From positions 1 to 8,604 of the forward strand of contig JAURNB010000033.1 of assembly GCA_030830415.1 (NCBI GenBank): a DNA stretch of 8,604 bases. The letters are read 5' to 3'. The translations under genes and the position numbers were made by a program. The notes beneath the pieces are model-generated. The model had not been told where the DNA came from. It did not search any database and saw only the letters and a program-made list of their open reading frames with translations. The stretch is from Acidimicrobiales bacterium. GTDB taxonomy: Bacteria > Actinomycetota > Acidimicrobiia > Acidimicrobiales > Ilumatobacteraceae. Below are positions 1 through 6,205 of the stretch, one piece after another; position 1 is the stretch's first letter; each line of letters starts with the position of its first letter.

Positions 1-26
1 TTCGCCTCTAAACGTTCGTAGTCCGA

Positions 27-32
27 TAAACT
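27..32 (+). promoter_or_regulatory. Putative -10 element (TAAACT) for the serine tRNA
   Basis: TAAACT fits the actinobacterial -10 pattern TANNNT and ends 7 bases before the first base of the tRNA at 40. A start site at the usual distance would put transcription at or next to the tRNA 5' end, leaving almost no leader. No convincing -35 element is visible, but only 26 bases of upstream sequence lie in the window. The position fits well, but a single short motif is weak evidence. Confidence 0.4.
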
Positions 33-39
33 TTTCAAC

Positions 40-129
40 GGAAGGGTGCCAGAGCGGACGAATGGAACGGTCTCGAACACCGTCGTGGTGTCACAGCCAC
101 CGTGGGTTCAAATCCCACCTCTTCCGCCA
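40..129 (+). tRNA. tRNA-Ser (anticodon CGA), CCA encoded
   Basis: This is a class II tRNA with a long variable arm, reading the serine codon UCG. The acceptor stem is 40-46 paired with 119-125 (seven pairs, one G-U). The D stem is a short CCA/TGG pairing. The anticodon stem is 67-71 with 79-83, enclosing a seven-base loop whose anticodon C74-G75-A76 is preceded by T73. The variable arm spans 84-101, with GTGG (85-88) pairing to CCAC (97-100). The T stem is 102-106 with 114-118 around loop TTCAAAT. The discriminator base is G126, and CCA is encoded at 127-129. A long variable arm plus G73 is the expected seryl-tRNA identity. The gene is complete. Confidence 0.97.
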
Positions 130-138
130 CTACGAAGG

Positions 139-187
139 GTTCTCGGCGCGGTGTGTCCCGCAAATCGTGACATACCGCGCCGAGAAC
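139..187. terminator. 19-bp stem-loop between convergent tRNA-Ser and hydrolase genes; candidate bidirectional terminator
   Basis: Bases 139-157 pair with 169-187 over 19 consecutive positions with a single G-T wobble, around an 11-base loop (158-168). The core is GC-rich (CGGCGCGG against CCGCGCCG). It starts 10 bases after the tRNA CCA end and lies 8 bases past the hydrolase stop codon on the other strand, so it could end transcripts from both sides. There is no T-tract on either flank, so it is not a classic Rho-independent terminator. Stem-only terminators have been proposed in actinobacteria. It might instead be a dispersed palindromic repeat or an RNA-processing hairpin; the pairing is certain, the role is inferred. 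Confidence 0.6.
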
Positions 188-195
188 ACTCATGG

Positions 196-1749
196 TTATT
201 TGCAGGTCGACTCGTTCTTTGGCGCTTCCAGCTTGACGAGGTAAGTATCGACTAATCCGTTCACACATTTTCCTGTTCCGTACCCAGTGTGTTGGTTGCC
301 CGTCACCACAATGAGCCGTCCATCGCCGAGGGCAGATGCCATCTTGCGTGACGATGAAAGTGGAGTTGCAGCATCACCTGTGGTGCCGATGACCACGATA
401 GGAACATTTCCTGCATTGGCAATTTCTACTTGAGGTAGTGAAGGTACAGGCCACAGTGTGCAGTTATAACCAGCTGAAAAATAGGCACCAAGGCGGGGCG
501 CTGCTGCAGTGAATTGTGGAATGTATGAATCGACCTCTTCTACCGATGTTGCACCTTGATCGTCAATGCAAGAAATTGCGGTGAAGGCTTCCAGCAAGTT
601 GTCGTATGTTCCGTCGCTACGACGTTGGTAGTAGTCGTCGTACAGCGCAAGCAACCCAGTTGCGTCGGGAACTTTGGGATCGGTTGCATCGGCGAGTGCT
701 TCGGCAAATGTCGGCCATAACGAATCGGAATACATGGCGTCAACGGCAGCGGTATAAGCAATGCCTTCATTCACCAATGTGCGTTTTGAGCTAACAAACA
801 GTGGGTCGCGCTCGAGGCGAACCATCAGCTTGTCGAATACTTCTTCAGGCTTTCCCTTGTTGTAAATAGGGCATGTTTCGCGGGTGGCGCAATCGGCGAA
901 AAATGCATTGAGTTGACCTTCAAACCCAGCGGCCTGGTCGAGCCCACCTTGTAAAAACGATGCATTGGGATCGGCGGCACCATCGAAAACAGCAGCCCGT
1001 ACCGTATTGGGGAAAAGGTTGACCCAATGTGCACCAAGTTCGCTGCCGTAAGAAAAACCGAAAAAGGAAATTGTTTCCTCATCGAGCGCGCGGCGAATCA
1101 TGTCTATGTCGCGAGCACTGGCAATGGTGGAAATGTAGGGCAAAATCTCACCGCTATTTTTTTCGCATTCAGCGTTGAAGCGCCGGGCATCGTCGACAAG
1201 CGCAAGTTTTTCTTCTGGAGTATTTGGTGTGACGTCAGAAGCGAAATAGGAATCGTATTCATCAACACAGTCAACAAATGGAGTTGACGCGCCAGTTCCT
1301 CGCGGGTCGAAGGCAACGATGTCGAAGTGATCGAGAATGGTTTGCGAGAAATAGAAGCCGGCATCGGGTGCCATGGAAGCACTCTCGGCGCCTGGACCAC
1401 CACGATTCACAATGAGTGAACCAATGCGCTTCTTTGCATCTTCAGCACTGTGTACTTTCAGGTTCAATGTAAACGTGCCAATGGCAGGGTCTTCATAGCT
1501 GTACGGGACCTTGATGATTCCGCACTTAATGCCCTTTGGCTCACTCGGTGAACATTTGTCCCACACGATGGGGCTCAGTGGCAGTGGAACTGTGGTGGTG
1601 CTGGCAATTGGTGCCGGGGCGGTGGTTGCCACCGCGGTGTCGTCGACTACAAGATCGAGAGTTTCCACCGTGGGAGCAGATGACGCCCCACAGGCAGAAA
1701 CGAGCAAGGCGCCCATGAGAAGAAATGGGGCGATGAAGCGACGGCGCAT
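196..1749 (-). CDS. Secreted S33/TAP-family alpha/beta-hydrolase lipoprotein (putative peptidase)
   Basis: The product (517 aa) resembles the tripeptidyl aminopeptidase-like family of exported alpha/beta hydrolases, which release short peptides from protein N-termini. Residues 1-20 form a lipoprotein signal (basic MRRR, hydrophobic core, lipobox VSAC with Cys20), so the enzyme is probably anchored outside the membrane. A Thr/Pro-rich tether follows (about 40-60). The hydrolase domain shows an oxyanion-type GGPG at 117-120, the nucleophile elbow GFSYG with Ser233, Asp459 in the C-terminal TAP-like region (VIGTTGDAATP), and His487 in NQHTGYG. Apart from the lipobox there are ten cysteines, consistent with disulfides in an exported protein. 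The ATG at 1749 has no Shine-Dalgarno sequence but lies 8 bases after a TAGCCT hexamer, suggesting a leaderless mRNA. It is divergent from the ABC exporter gene. The family is clear; the substrate is unknown, and esterase or other hydrolase activity is possible. Confidence 0.88.
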   Translation of the reverse strand: MRRRFIAPFLLMGALLVSACGASSAPTVETLDLVVDDTAVATTAPAPIASTTTVPLPLSPIVWDKCSPSEPKGIKCGIIKVPYSYEDPAIGTFTLNLKVHSAEDAKKRIGSLIVNRGGPGAESASMAPDAGFYFSQTILDHFDIVAFDPRGTGASTPFVDCVDEYDSYFASDVTPNTPEEKLALVDDARRFNAECEKNSGEILPYISTIASARDIDMIRRALDEETISFFGFSYGSELGAHWVNLFPNTVRAAVFDGAADPNASFLQGGLDQAAGFEGQLNAFFADCATRETCPIYNKGKPEEVFDKLMVRLERDPLFVSSKRTLVNEGIAYTAAVDAMYSDSLWPTFAEALADATDPKVPDATGLLALYDDYYQRRSDGTYDNLLEAFTAISCIDDQGATSVEEVDSYIPQFTAAAPRLGAYFSAGYNCTLWPVPSLPQVEIANAGNVPIVVIGTTGDAATPLSSSRKMASALGDGRLIVVTGNQHTGYGTGKCVNGLVDTYLVKLEAPKNESTCK

Positions 1750-1757
1750 ATGTTCGT

Positions 1758-1763
1758 AGGCTA
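1758..1763 (-). promoter_or_regulatory. Putative leaderless -10 (TAGCCT) for the hydrolase gene
   Basis: Read on the minus strand, TAGCCT is followed by 8 bases and then the ATG of the hydrolase lipoprotein. It matches TANNNT and is the mirror image of the hexamer at 1771-1776. No -35 consensus is obvious. Its upstream region overlaps the start of the divergent ABC exporter gene. Confidence 0.5.
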
Positions 1764-1770
1764 CGACCTC

Positions 1771-1776
1771 TAGCCT
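1771..1776 (+). promoter_or_regulatory. Putative leaderless -10 (TAGCCT) for the ABC exporter operon
   Basis: TAGCCT ends 7 bases before GTG 1784, which places the expected transcription start on or beside the start codon. No Shine-Dalgarno sequence precedes this codon. The -35 region of this promoter would fall on the start of the hydrolase gene, so the two divergent promoters share the same DNA. Confidence 0.5.
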
Positions 1777-1783
1777 GATCTAT

Positions 1784-3640
1784 GTGCGCATGAACCCTCA
1801 CATGATGTTGCCTGGAGACCCCGATGCGGTTTCTGGCACCAAAATCGAACGCCAGGCCCTGCGGCGGGCATGGGTTTTTGCCCAGCCATACAAGTGGGCC
1901 ATTGTCGGTTTCTTAACCTCGATTCTTGTGTCGGCGCTCTTGGCGCTGGCTCCGCCACTTCTTTTTCGCGCCATACTCGACCACTCCATTCCCCAGAACA
2001 ACAAAGGTCAAATCACCGTCTTGGCGGCTTTTCTTGTAGCTGCAGCATTAGGAGACGCAGTACTAGCTATTTTGCAGCGCTGGTATTCCTCGCGTATTGG
2101 AGAAGGCCTCATTTATGACCTGCGTGTTGCTCTATTCGACAAAGTGCAGCAAATGCCCATTGCCTTTTTCACGCGAACACAAACGGGCTCACTCATTAGC
2201 CGACTCAATAACGATGTTGTTGGTGCACAAACCGCAGTCACCAGCACATTGGGCAGTGTGGTGTCGAATGTTGTTGTACTCATCACCACCTTGGCCGCGA
2301 TGCTTGCGCTTGAATGGCGTCTCACTTTGTTGTCTCTTGTTGTGTTGCCAGTCTTTATTATTCCGGCGAAAAGAGTGGGTGCAAAACTTCAAACCATTGC
2401 GCGTGAGCAAATGGGTTTGAACGCTGAAATGAATACGCAAATGACTGAGCGTTTCAATGTGTCGGGTGCATTGCTGGTGAAACTCTTTGGTCGACACAGC
2501 GAAGAAGTGGGTGCATTCTCGCGGCGCGCAGGAAGAGTGCGCGATATTGGCATTCGCTCTGCATTGTATGGTCGTATTTTTTTCGTTGCACTTGGGCTCG
2601 TTGGCGCAGTAGGCGCCGCAGCCATTTATGGTGTGGGCGCACACTTAGTGGTTGATGGCGGCATCACTGCAGGAACACTTGTTGCAATGGCAGCGTTTGT
2701 TCAGCGCATCTACCAGCCTCTCACCGGGCTTACCAATGCTCGTATTGAAGTGATGACGGCGTTTGTGAGTTTTGAAAGAGTTTTCGAAGTGCTTGATGCG
2801 CCAGTGTCTATTCAAGATGCGCCCGGAGCAATTGATCTTGTAGATGCGCGTGGTGAACTTGAATTACGCAATGTCACTTTCCGCTATCCAGCAGGACATT
2901 CAGTTTCAATAGCTTCCCTAGAAGCTGCAGGTGTGATGCAAGGTGTCGACCCCGATACCGACGTATTGCAAAACATCAGCTTGCATATACAGCCAGGTGA
3001 AACCATTGCACTTGTCGGAGTGAGTGGTGCAGGAAAGAGTACGCTCGCGTCACTCATCCCACGGTTATACGACGCAACAGCCGGGTCGATTCTCATTGAC
3101 GGGCAAGATGTTAAAAATCTCACGCAACGTTCAGTGCAAAATGCAATTGGAGTGGTATCGCAAGATCCGCATCTCTTTCACGAAAGTATTGGCGCAAACT
3201 TGCGTTATGCAAAACCCGATGCAACCGATGATGAATTGCGAGCAGCGTGCGAAGGAGCACAGATATTCGACACCATTGCAGCTCTTCCCGAAGGGTTAAA
3301 CACTCTGGTGGGAGAACGTGGTTACCGGATGTCGGGTGGAGAAAAACAGCGCCTTGCCATTGCGCGTCTGCTCTTGAAAGACCCAGCCATCATGATTCTC
3401 GATGAGGCAACAAGTCACCTCGATAACGAAAATGAAGCAGCAGTGCAAGTAGCACTAGAAGCAGCGCTGCGTGGGCGTACTGCATTGGTCATCGCGCACC
3501 GTTTGTCTACGGTGCGCCGTGCAGATCGAATTGTGGTGCTCGATGCTGGCCATCTTGTTGAGGAAGGAACGCATGAAGAACTTATGGAGCGCAAAGGTCT
3601 CTATGCGGCCCAAGTGCACGCAGGTGAACTAGGGCAATGA
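1784..3640 (+). CDS. ABC transporter half-exporter (fused transmembrane and ATPase domains)
   Basis: The product (618 aa) is a type IV ABC exporter half-transporter expected to work as a dimer in the cytoplasmic membrane. The membrane domain (about 35-330) has hydrophobic stretches near 38-60, 78-97, 155-175, 178-195, 263-285 and 292-305. The ATPase domain (about 355-615) has Walker A GVSGAGKST (412-420), Q-loop Gln460, signature MSGGE (516-520, instead of LSGGQ), Walker B ending in D540-E541, D-loop SHLD (544-547) and H-loop His572. A roughly 17-residue insertion (about 371-388) lies between the aromatic A-loop region (Tyr368) and the strand before Walker A; I recall the same insertion in other actinobacterial exporters. 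GTG 1784 is chosen because of its leaderless spacing; ATG 1790, 1802 or 1805 are alternatives. The 3' end overlaps xseA by 4 bp (ATGA), implying co-transcription and coupled translation. The substrate (lipid, drug or peptide) cannot be read from sequence. Confidence 0.93.
   Translation: MRMNPHMMLPGDPDAVSGTKIERQALRRAWVFAQPYKWAIVGFLTSILVSALLALAPPLLFRAILDHSIPQNNKGQITVLAAFLVAAALGDAVLAILQRWYSSRIGEGLIYDLRVALFDKVQQMPIAFFTRTQTGSLISRLNNDVVGAQTAVTSTLGSVVSNVVVLITTLAAMLALEWRLTLLSLVVLPVFIIPAKRVGAKLQTIAREQMGLNAEMNTQMTERFNVSGALLVKLFGRHSEEVGAFSRRAGRVRDIGIRSALYGRIFFVALGLVGAVGAAAIYGVGAHLVVDGGITAGTLVAMAAFVQRIYQPLTGLTNARIEVMTAFVSFERVFEVLDAPVSIQDAPGAIDLVDARGELELRNVTFRYPAGHSVSIASLEAAGVMQGVDPDTDVLQNISLHIQPGETIALVGVSGAGKSTLASLIPRLYDATAGSILIDGQDVKNLTQRSVQNAIGVVSQDPHLFHESIGANLRYAKPDATDDELRAACEGAQIFDTIAALPEGLNTLVGERGYRMSGGEKQRLAIARLLLKDPAIMILDEATSHLDNENEAAVQVALEAALRGRTALVIAHRLSTVRRADRIVVLDAGHLVEEGTHEELMERKGLYAAQVHAGELGQ
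3622..3627 (+). promoter_or_regulatory. Ribosome binding site for xseA
   Basis: AGGTGA is complementary to the UCACCU part of the 16S rRNA tail and lies 9 bases before ATG 3637. It is inside the last codons of the ABC exporter gene and supports the overlapping xseA start. Confidence 0.55.
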
Positions 3641-4878
3641 GCGACGAACTCGACCTGGGTGCAACAACAGAAGCATTTGGAGTGCGCCAATTTATTGGCA
3701 AGGTAAACCACGCAATGAAGAGCACCTTCACCCCGGGCATTTGGGTGCATGGTGAAATTGAATCGTGGTCAAACCGAACACAGCATGCATATTTTCAACT
3801 TGTTGAGCGTGATGAAAAAGGCACCGCAACAATTCATGTTTCACTTTTCGCAAACAACCTTCGCCGCCTACAACCGCTGTTACGCCAGCATCGCCTTACT
3901 TTGCAAGACGGCGTGAAGGTAAAAGTATTTGGCGTTCCCGATGTTTATGACGGCAGTGGAAAATTAAGTTTAAAAATTTCCGACATTGATCCGCGTTTTA
4001 CACTCGGCGACCTTGCTGCGGCACGCGATGAAATTGTGAAGCGCCTCATTGCTGGAGGTTTGTACGACGAAAACCGTGAGCGCGAACTACCTGCAGCCCC
4101 TTTACGTTTAGGCATCATTACCAGCGTTGGTTCAGCAGCCTGGCACGACGCGATGCATGAGTTAGAAGAGTCGGGCATTGGCTTCAACATCAAAGTGGCA
4201 AACGTACGCGTGCAGGGCGACGAAGCTATTCCTATGATCGTTGAAGCAATTTGGGCGCTCGGGTCGCGCACCGATCTCGATGTCATTTTGCTCATGCGCG
4301 GTGGTGGTTCACGTACCGACCTGGCGTGCTTCGATGCAGAAGAAATAGCTGTTGCCATTGCCCAATGTGGGTTACCAGTGTTCACAGGAATTGGTCACGA
4401 AATCGACCGCAGCATTGCCGACGAAGTTGCCTACGCCTCGTATAAAACTCCAACTGCATGTGCTTCAGCAATATGTGAGTTGGTCAACGAATACGTTGAA
4501 GAAACAGAAGACGTGTGGGCGAGCATTGCAGGTATCGCTCAGCAGCAATTAGCACTGGCCGAGAGTCGTTTAAATGAACGAGGAAACGCAATCCGAACAA
4601 AAGCAATTACTGCTGTCGAGCGGGCGCACACGCATGTGGCACTCAGTGCAAGTCGGCTTGTTACACGGCCCATATCGCTCTTAGCCACGCACGAGTCGCA
4701 AGTGAACTATTTGGCAGAGCGTGTTCGCCTTCTTGACCCGGTGAACACCATGGCCCGCGGGTGGAGCATTACACGCACAGCCACGGGTGTGACTCTGCGT
4801 AAAGCAGGCGATGCAATTTCTGGTGACGACATTGTCACCACTTTTTCTGATGGCACCGTTGTGAGTACGGTGAAATAA
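3637..4878 (+). CDS. xseA: Exodeoxyribonuclease VII large subunit
   Basis: This is the catalytic subunit of exonuclease VII, which degrades single-stranded DNA from both ends to short oligonucleotides and acts in the cytoplasm with several XseB chains. The product (413 aa) has the family's order: N-terminal OB-fold (about 14-118, with WVHGEIESW and HAYFQL), then the catalytic region with GIITSVGSAAWHD (159-171), VRVQG (190-194), RGGGSRTDL (221-229), GIGHEIDRSIAD (251-262) and KTPTACA (270-276). A helical region follows (about 280-370), then a C-terminal segment with ARGWSITR that is typical of the family. The HEID...SYKTPTA version resembles the subtype I recall from Bacteroidetes more than the mycobacterial one. 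It starts 4 bp inside the ABC exporter gene and is followed 19 bp later by xseB, so the two subunits are co-expressed. It is slightly shorter than the E. coli protein (about 456 aa), but no motif is missing. Confidence 0.96.
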   Translation: MSDELDLGATTEAFGVRQFIGKVNHAMKSTFTPGIWVHGEIESWSNRTQHAYFQLVERDEKGTATIHVSLFANNLRRLQPLLRQHRLTLQDGVKVKVFGVPDVYDGSGKLSLKISDIDPRFTLGDLAAARDEIVKRLIAGGLYDENRERELPAAPLRLGIITSVGSAAWHDAMHELEESGIGFNIKVANVRVQGDEAIPMIVEAIWALGSRTDLDVILLMRGGGSRTDLACFDAEEIAVAIAQCGLPVFTGIGHEIDRSIADEVAYASYKTPTACASAICELVNEYVEETEDVWASIAGIAQQQLALAESRLNERGNAIRTKAITAVERAHTHVALSASRLVTRPISLLATHESQVNYLAERVRLLDPVNTMARGWSITRTATGVTLRKAGDAISGDDIVTTFSDGTVVSTVK

Positions 4879-4884
4879 GGAGCA

Positions 4885-4890
4885 AAGGGA
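4885..4890 (+). promoter_or_regulatory. Ribosome binding site for xseB
   Basis: The purine run AAAGGGA spans about 4884-4890 and ends 7 bases before ATG 4898, a normal Shine-Dalgarno spacing. A second AAGGAG at 4877-4882, overlapping the xseA stop, is 15 bases away and less well placed. Confidence 0.55.
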
Positions 4891-4897
4891 AATCACT

Positions 4898-5128
4898 ATG
4901 GCCAAGAAAACACAAGACAGCGATTTGGGAATTGATGAGTTGGGTTACAGCGAAGCACTTGCTGAACTTGAAACCATTCTCAAAAGTTTGGAGTCTGACT
5001 CTGTTGATGTCGATGTATTAGCGACAAAAGTTCAGCGGGCTGCTGCGCTCATTTCACTGTGCAGGGGCAAAATTAGTGCCGCTCGGTTGCATGTTGAACA
5101 AGTCGTTGGAGAAATCGATGCCTCCTAG
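4898..5128 (+). CDS. xseB: Exodeoxyribonuclease VII small subunit
   Basis: The product (76 aa) has the normal length for XseB, the small helical subunit that binds the C-terminal helices of XseA to make active exonuclease VII. The family pattern is visible: GYSEALAELETILKSLES (about 16-33), a conserved acidic VDVDVLATKVQRAAAL stretch (36-51), then a second helix with CRGKISAARLHVEQVV (55-70). These two helices match the XseB hairpin. It follows xseA by 19 bp with its own ribosome binding site and overlaps the start of the prenyl synthase gene by 11 bp. Immediate adjacency to xseA makes the identification secure. Confidence 0.95.
   Translation: MAKKTQDSDLGIDELGYSEALAELETILKSLESDSVDVDVLATKVQRAAALISLCRGKISAARLHVEQVVGEIDAS
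5108..5111 (+). promoter_or_regulatory. Ribosome binding site deciding the prenyl synthase start
   Basis: GGAG lies 6 bases before ATG 5118, inside the last codons of xseB. It favours ATG 5118 over the in-frame ATGs at 5076 and 5091, which would overlap xseB further and encode no conserved family sequence. Confidence 0.65.
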
Positions 5129-6203
5129 TGGAGCACCATCGGCACAGCCCGGTGCTCCAGCGTTTCTTGTTGAACTCGCAACGCACGTAGAGACCTATCT
5201 GGCCCAACTCATTGCCGCTGAAGAAGCACGCTGGGTTGAAGTGAACCCCACTCTCGCTGTTCCCTTCAGTGAAATGAGAGGGCTCGTACTTGCTGGCGGA
5301 AAGCGATTGCGTCCGGCATTTTGTTATTGGGGGAGCATTGCCACCGGAGCAGACCCCAGCGATGAGCGCATTGTCCGCACCGGTGCGGCAGTAGAACTGC
5401 TTCACGCCTTTGCCCTTTTCCACGACGACATCATGGACGGTTCCTTAACGCGCCGCGGTGTGCAAACCACTCACGTGCGCCACAGTACTTTGCACGTCGA
5501 GCAGGCGCTCGACGGTGATGCCACCCGATATGGCGATGGTGTTGCACTTCTCGTTGGCGACCTTACCTATGTATATGCCGACGACCTCATGGCCGACACT
5601 TCACGTGAAGCTCGTGCCTTGTGGACCGAATTGCGACTTGAACTCAACATCGGACAGTTTCTCGACATCGTGGGTTCTGCTCGTCGCGAGCGTAGGCGAG
5701 CCGAGGCCGAACAAATTTGCCGCTATAAGAGTGGTAAGTACACCATTGAACGTCCCCTGCAACTTGGCGCACTTGTCACTTCTGCTCCGTTGCCAGCGGG
5801 TGTATTCGAGCAACTGTCCGCCATTGGGCTTCCGTTGGGCGATGCATTCCAAATGCGCGACGACATCTTGGGAGTATTTGGCGAATCGGCGCTTACAGGT
5901 AAACCCGCCGGAGACGATCTGCGCGAGGGGAAGCCCACGCCACTCTTGGCGCTCACGACTGAATTAGCGTCACCTGCTGAACTTGAGGTGTTGAACAAGG
6001 TGGGTCGTCCCGATATCACTGCCACCGACGTTGCCAACATCCAAGAAGTCATTCAACACACTGGCGCGTTGCAAACGATGGAAGATCGCATCACGCAGCT
6101 CACTGCAGAGTCGGTGAACCAGTTGTCGGGGCTCTCACTCGGAAAAGAAGCAATCGAACAATTCAAAGCCCTAGCGCACTTAGTTTCATGGCGTAGCCTC
6201 TAG
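5118..6203 (+). CDS. Trans-isoprenyl diphosphate synthase (FPP/GGPP synthase family)
   Basis: The product (361 aa from ATG 5118) condenses isopentenyl diphosphate with allylic diphosphates to make linear prenyl diphosphates for quinones, carotenoids or cell-wall carriers. It shows GGKRLRP (60-66), the first Asp-rich motif DDIMD (103-107), the KSGKYTIERP segment (about 204-213), the second Asp-rich motif as DDILG (248-252) and GDDLREGKPT (265-274). The final Gly in place of Asp in the second motif is, as I recall, common in actinobacterial IdsA-type enzymes. Phe98, five residues before the first motif, is the position where an aromatic residue limits chain length in type I GGPP synthases, so a C15-C20 product is likely; this is an inference. 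Linkage to xseA-xseB matches the conserved xseB-ispA arrangement. The last codons carry a candidate promoter for the LysM gene, which starts 2 bp after the stop. Confidence 0.93.
   Translation: MPPSGAPSAQPGAPAFLVELATHVETYLAQLIAAEEARWVEVNPTLAVPFSEMRGLVLAGGKRLRPAFCYWGSIATGADPSDERIVRTGAAVELLHAFALFHDDIMDGSLTRRGVQTTHVRHSTLHVEQALDGDATRYGDGVALLVGDLTYVYADDLMADTSREARALWTELRLELNIGQFLDIVGSARRERRRAEAEQICRYKSGKYTIERPLQLGALVTSAPLPAGVFEQLSAIGLPLGDAFQMRDDILGVFGESALTGKPAGDDLREGKPTPLLALTTELASPAELEVLNKVGRPDITATDVANIQEVIQHTGALQTMEDRITQLTAESVNQLSGLSLGKEAIEQFKALAHLVSWRSL
6194..6199 (+). promoter_or_regulatory. Putative leaderless -10 (TAGCCT) for the LysM gene, inside the prenyl synthase gene
   Basis: TAGCCT ends 6 bases before ATG 6206 and lies within the final codons of the prenyl synthase gene. 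The same hexamer occurs at both divergent starts near 1750-1784. No Shine-Dalgarno sequence precedes ATG 6206, which fits leaderless expression from an operon-internal promoter. Confidence 0.45.
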
Positions 6204-6205
6204 TA

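Noticed and set aside
40..195. tRNA-Ser 3' end as an integration site for a mobile element
   Set aside because: No integrase, no direct repeat of the tRNA 3' end and no phage or plasmid genes occur nearby; the adjacent genes look like ordinary chromosomal genes.
35..268. Open reading frame on the minus strand across the tRNA and hairpin, with a VGFEPT segment
   Set aside because: It is the antisense translation of tRNA-Ser; GFEPT-type peptides are a well-known artefact of calling genes over tRNA genes. The plus-strand frames at 46-255 and 62-244 are rejected for the same reason.
2189..2644. 151-codon open frame on the minus strand inside the ABC exporter gene
   Set aside because: It lies wholly under conserved exporter codons, is rich in Cys and His, and shows no domain; it is a shadow frame.
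3945..4385. 146-codon open frame on the minus strand inside xseA
   Set aside because: It is antisense to the conserved catalytic motifs of xseA, with Ser/Arg-rich low-complexity content and no domain.
5076..5117. Upstream in-frame ATGs (5076, 5091) as the prenyl synthase start
   Set aside because: They would overlap xseB by 38-53 bp and add residues with no family similarity, whereas ATG 5118 has GGAG at a 6-base spacing.
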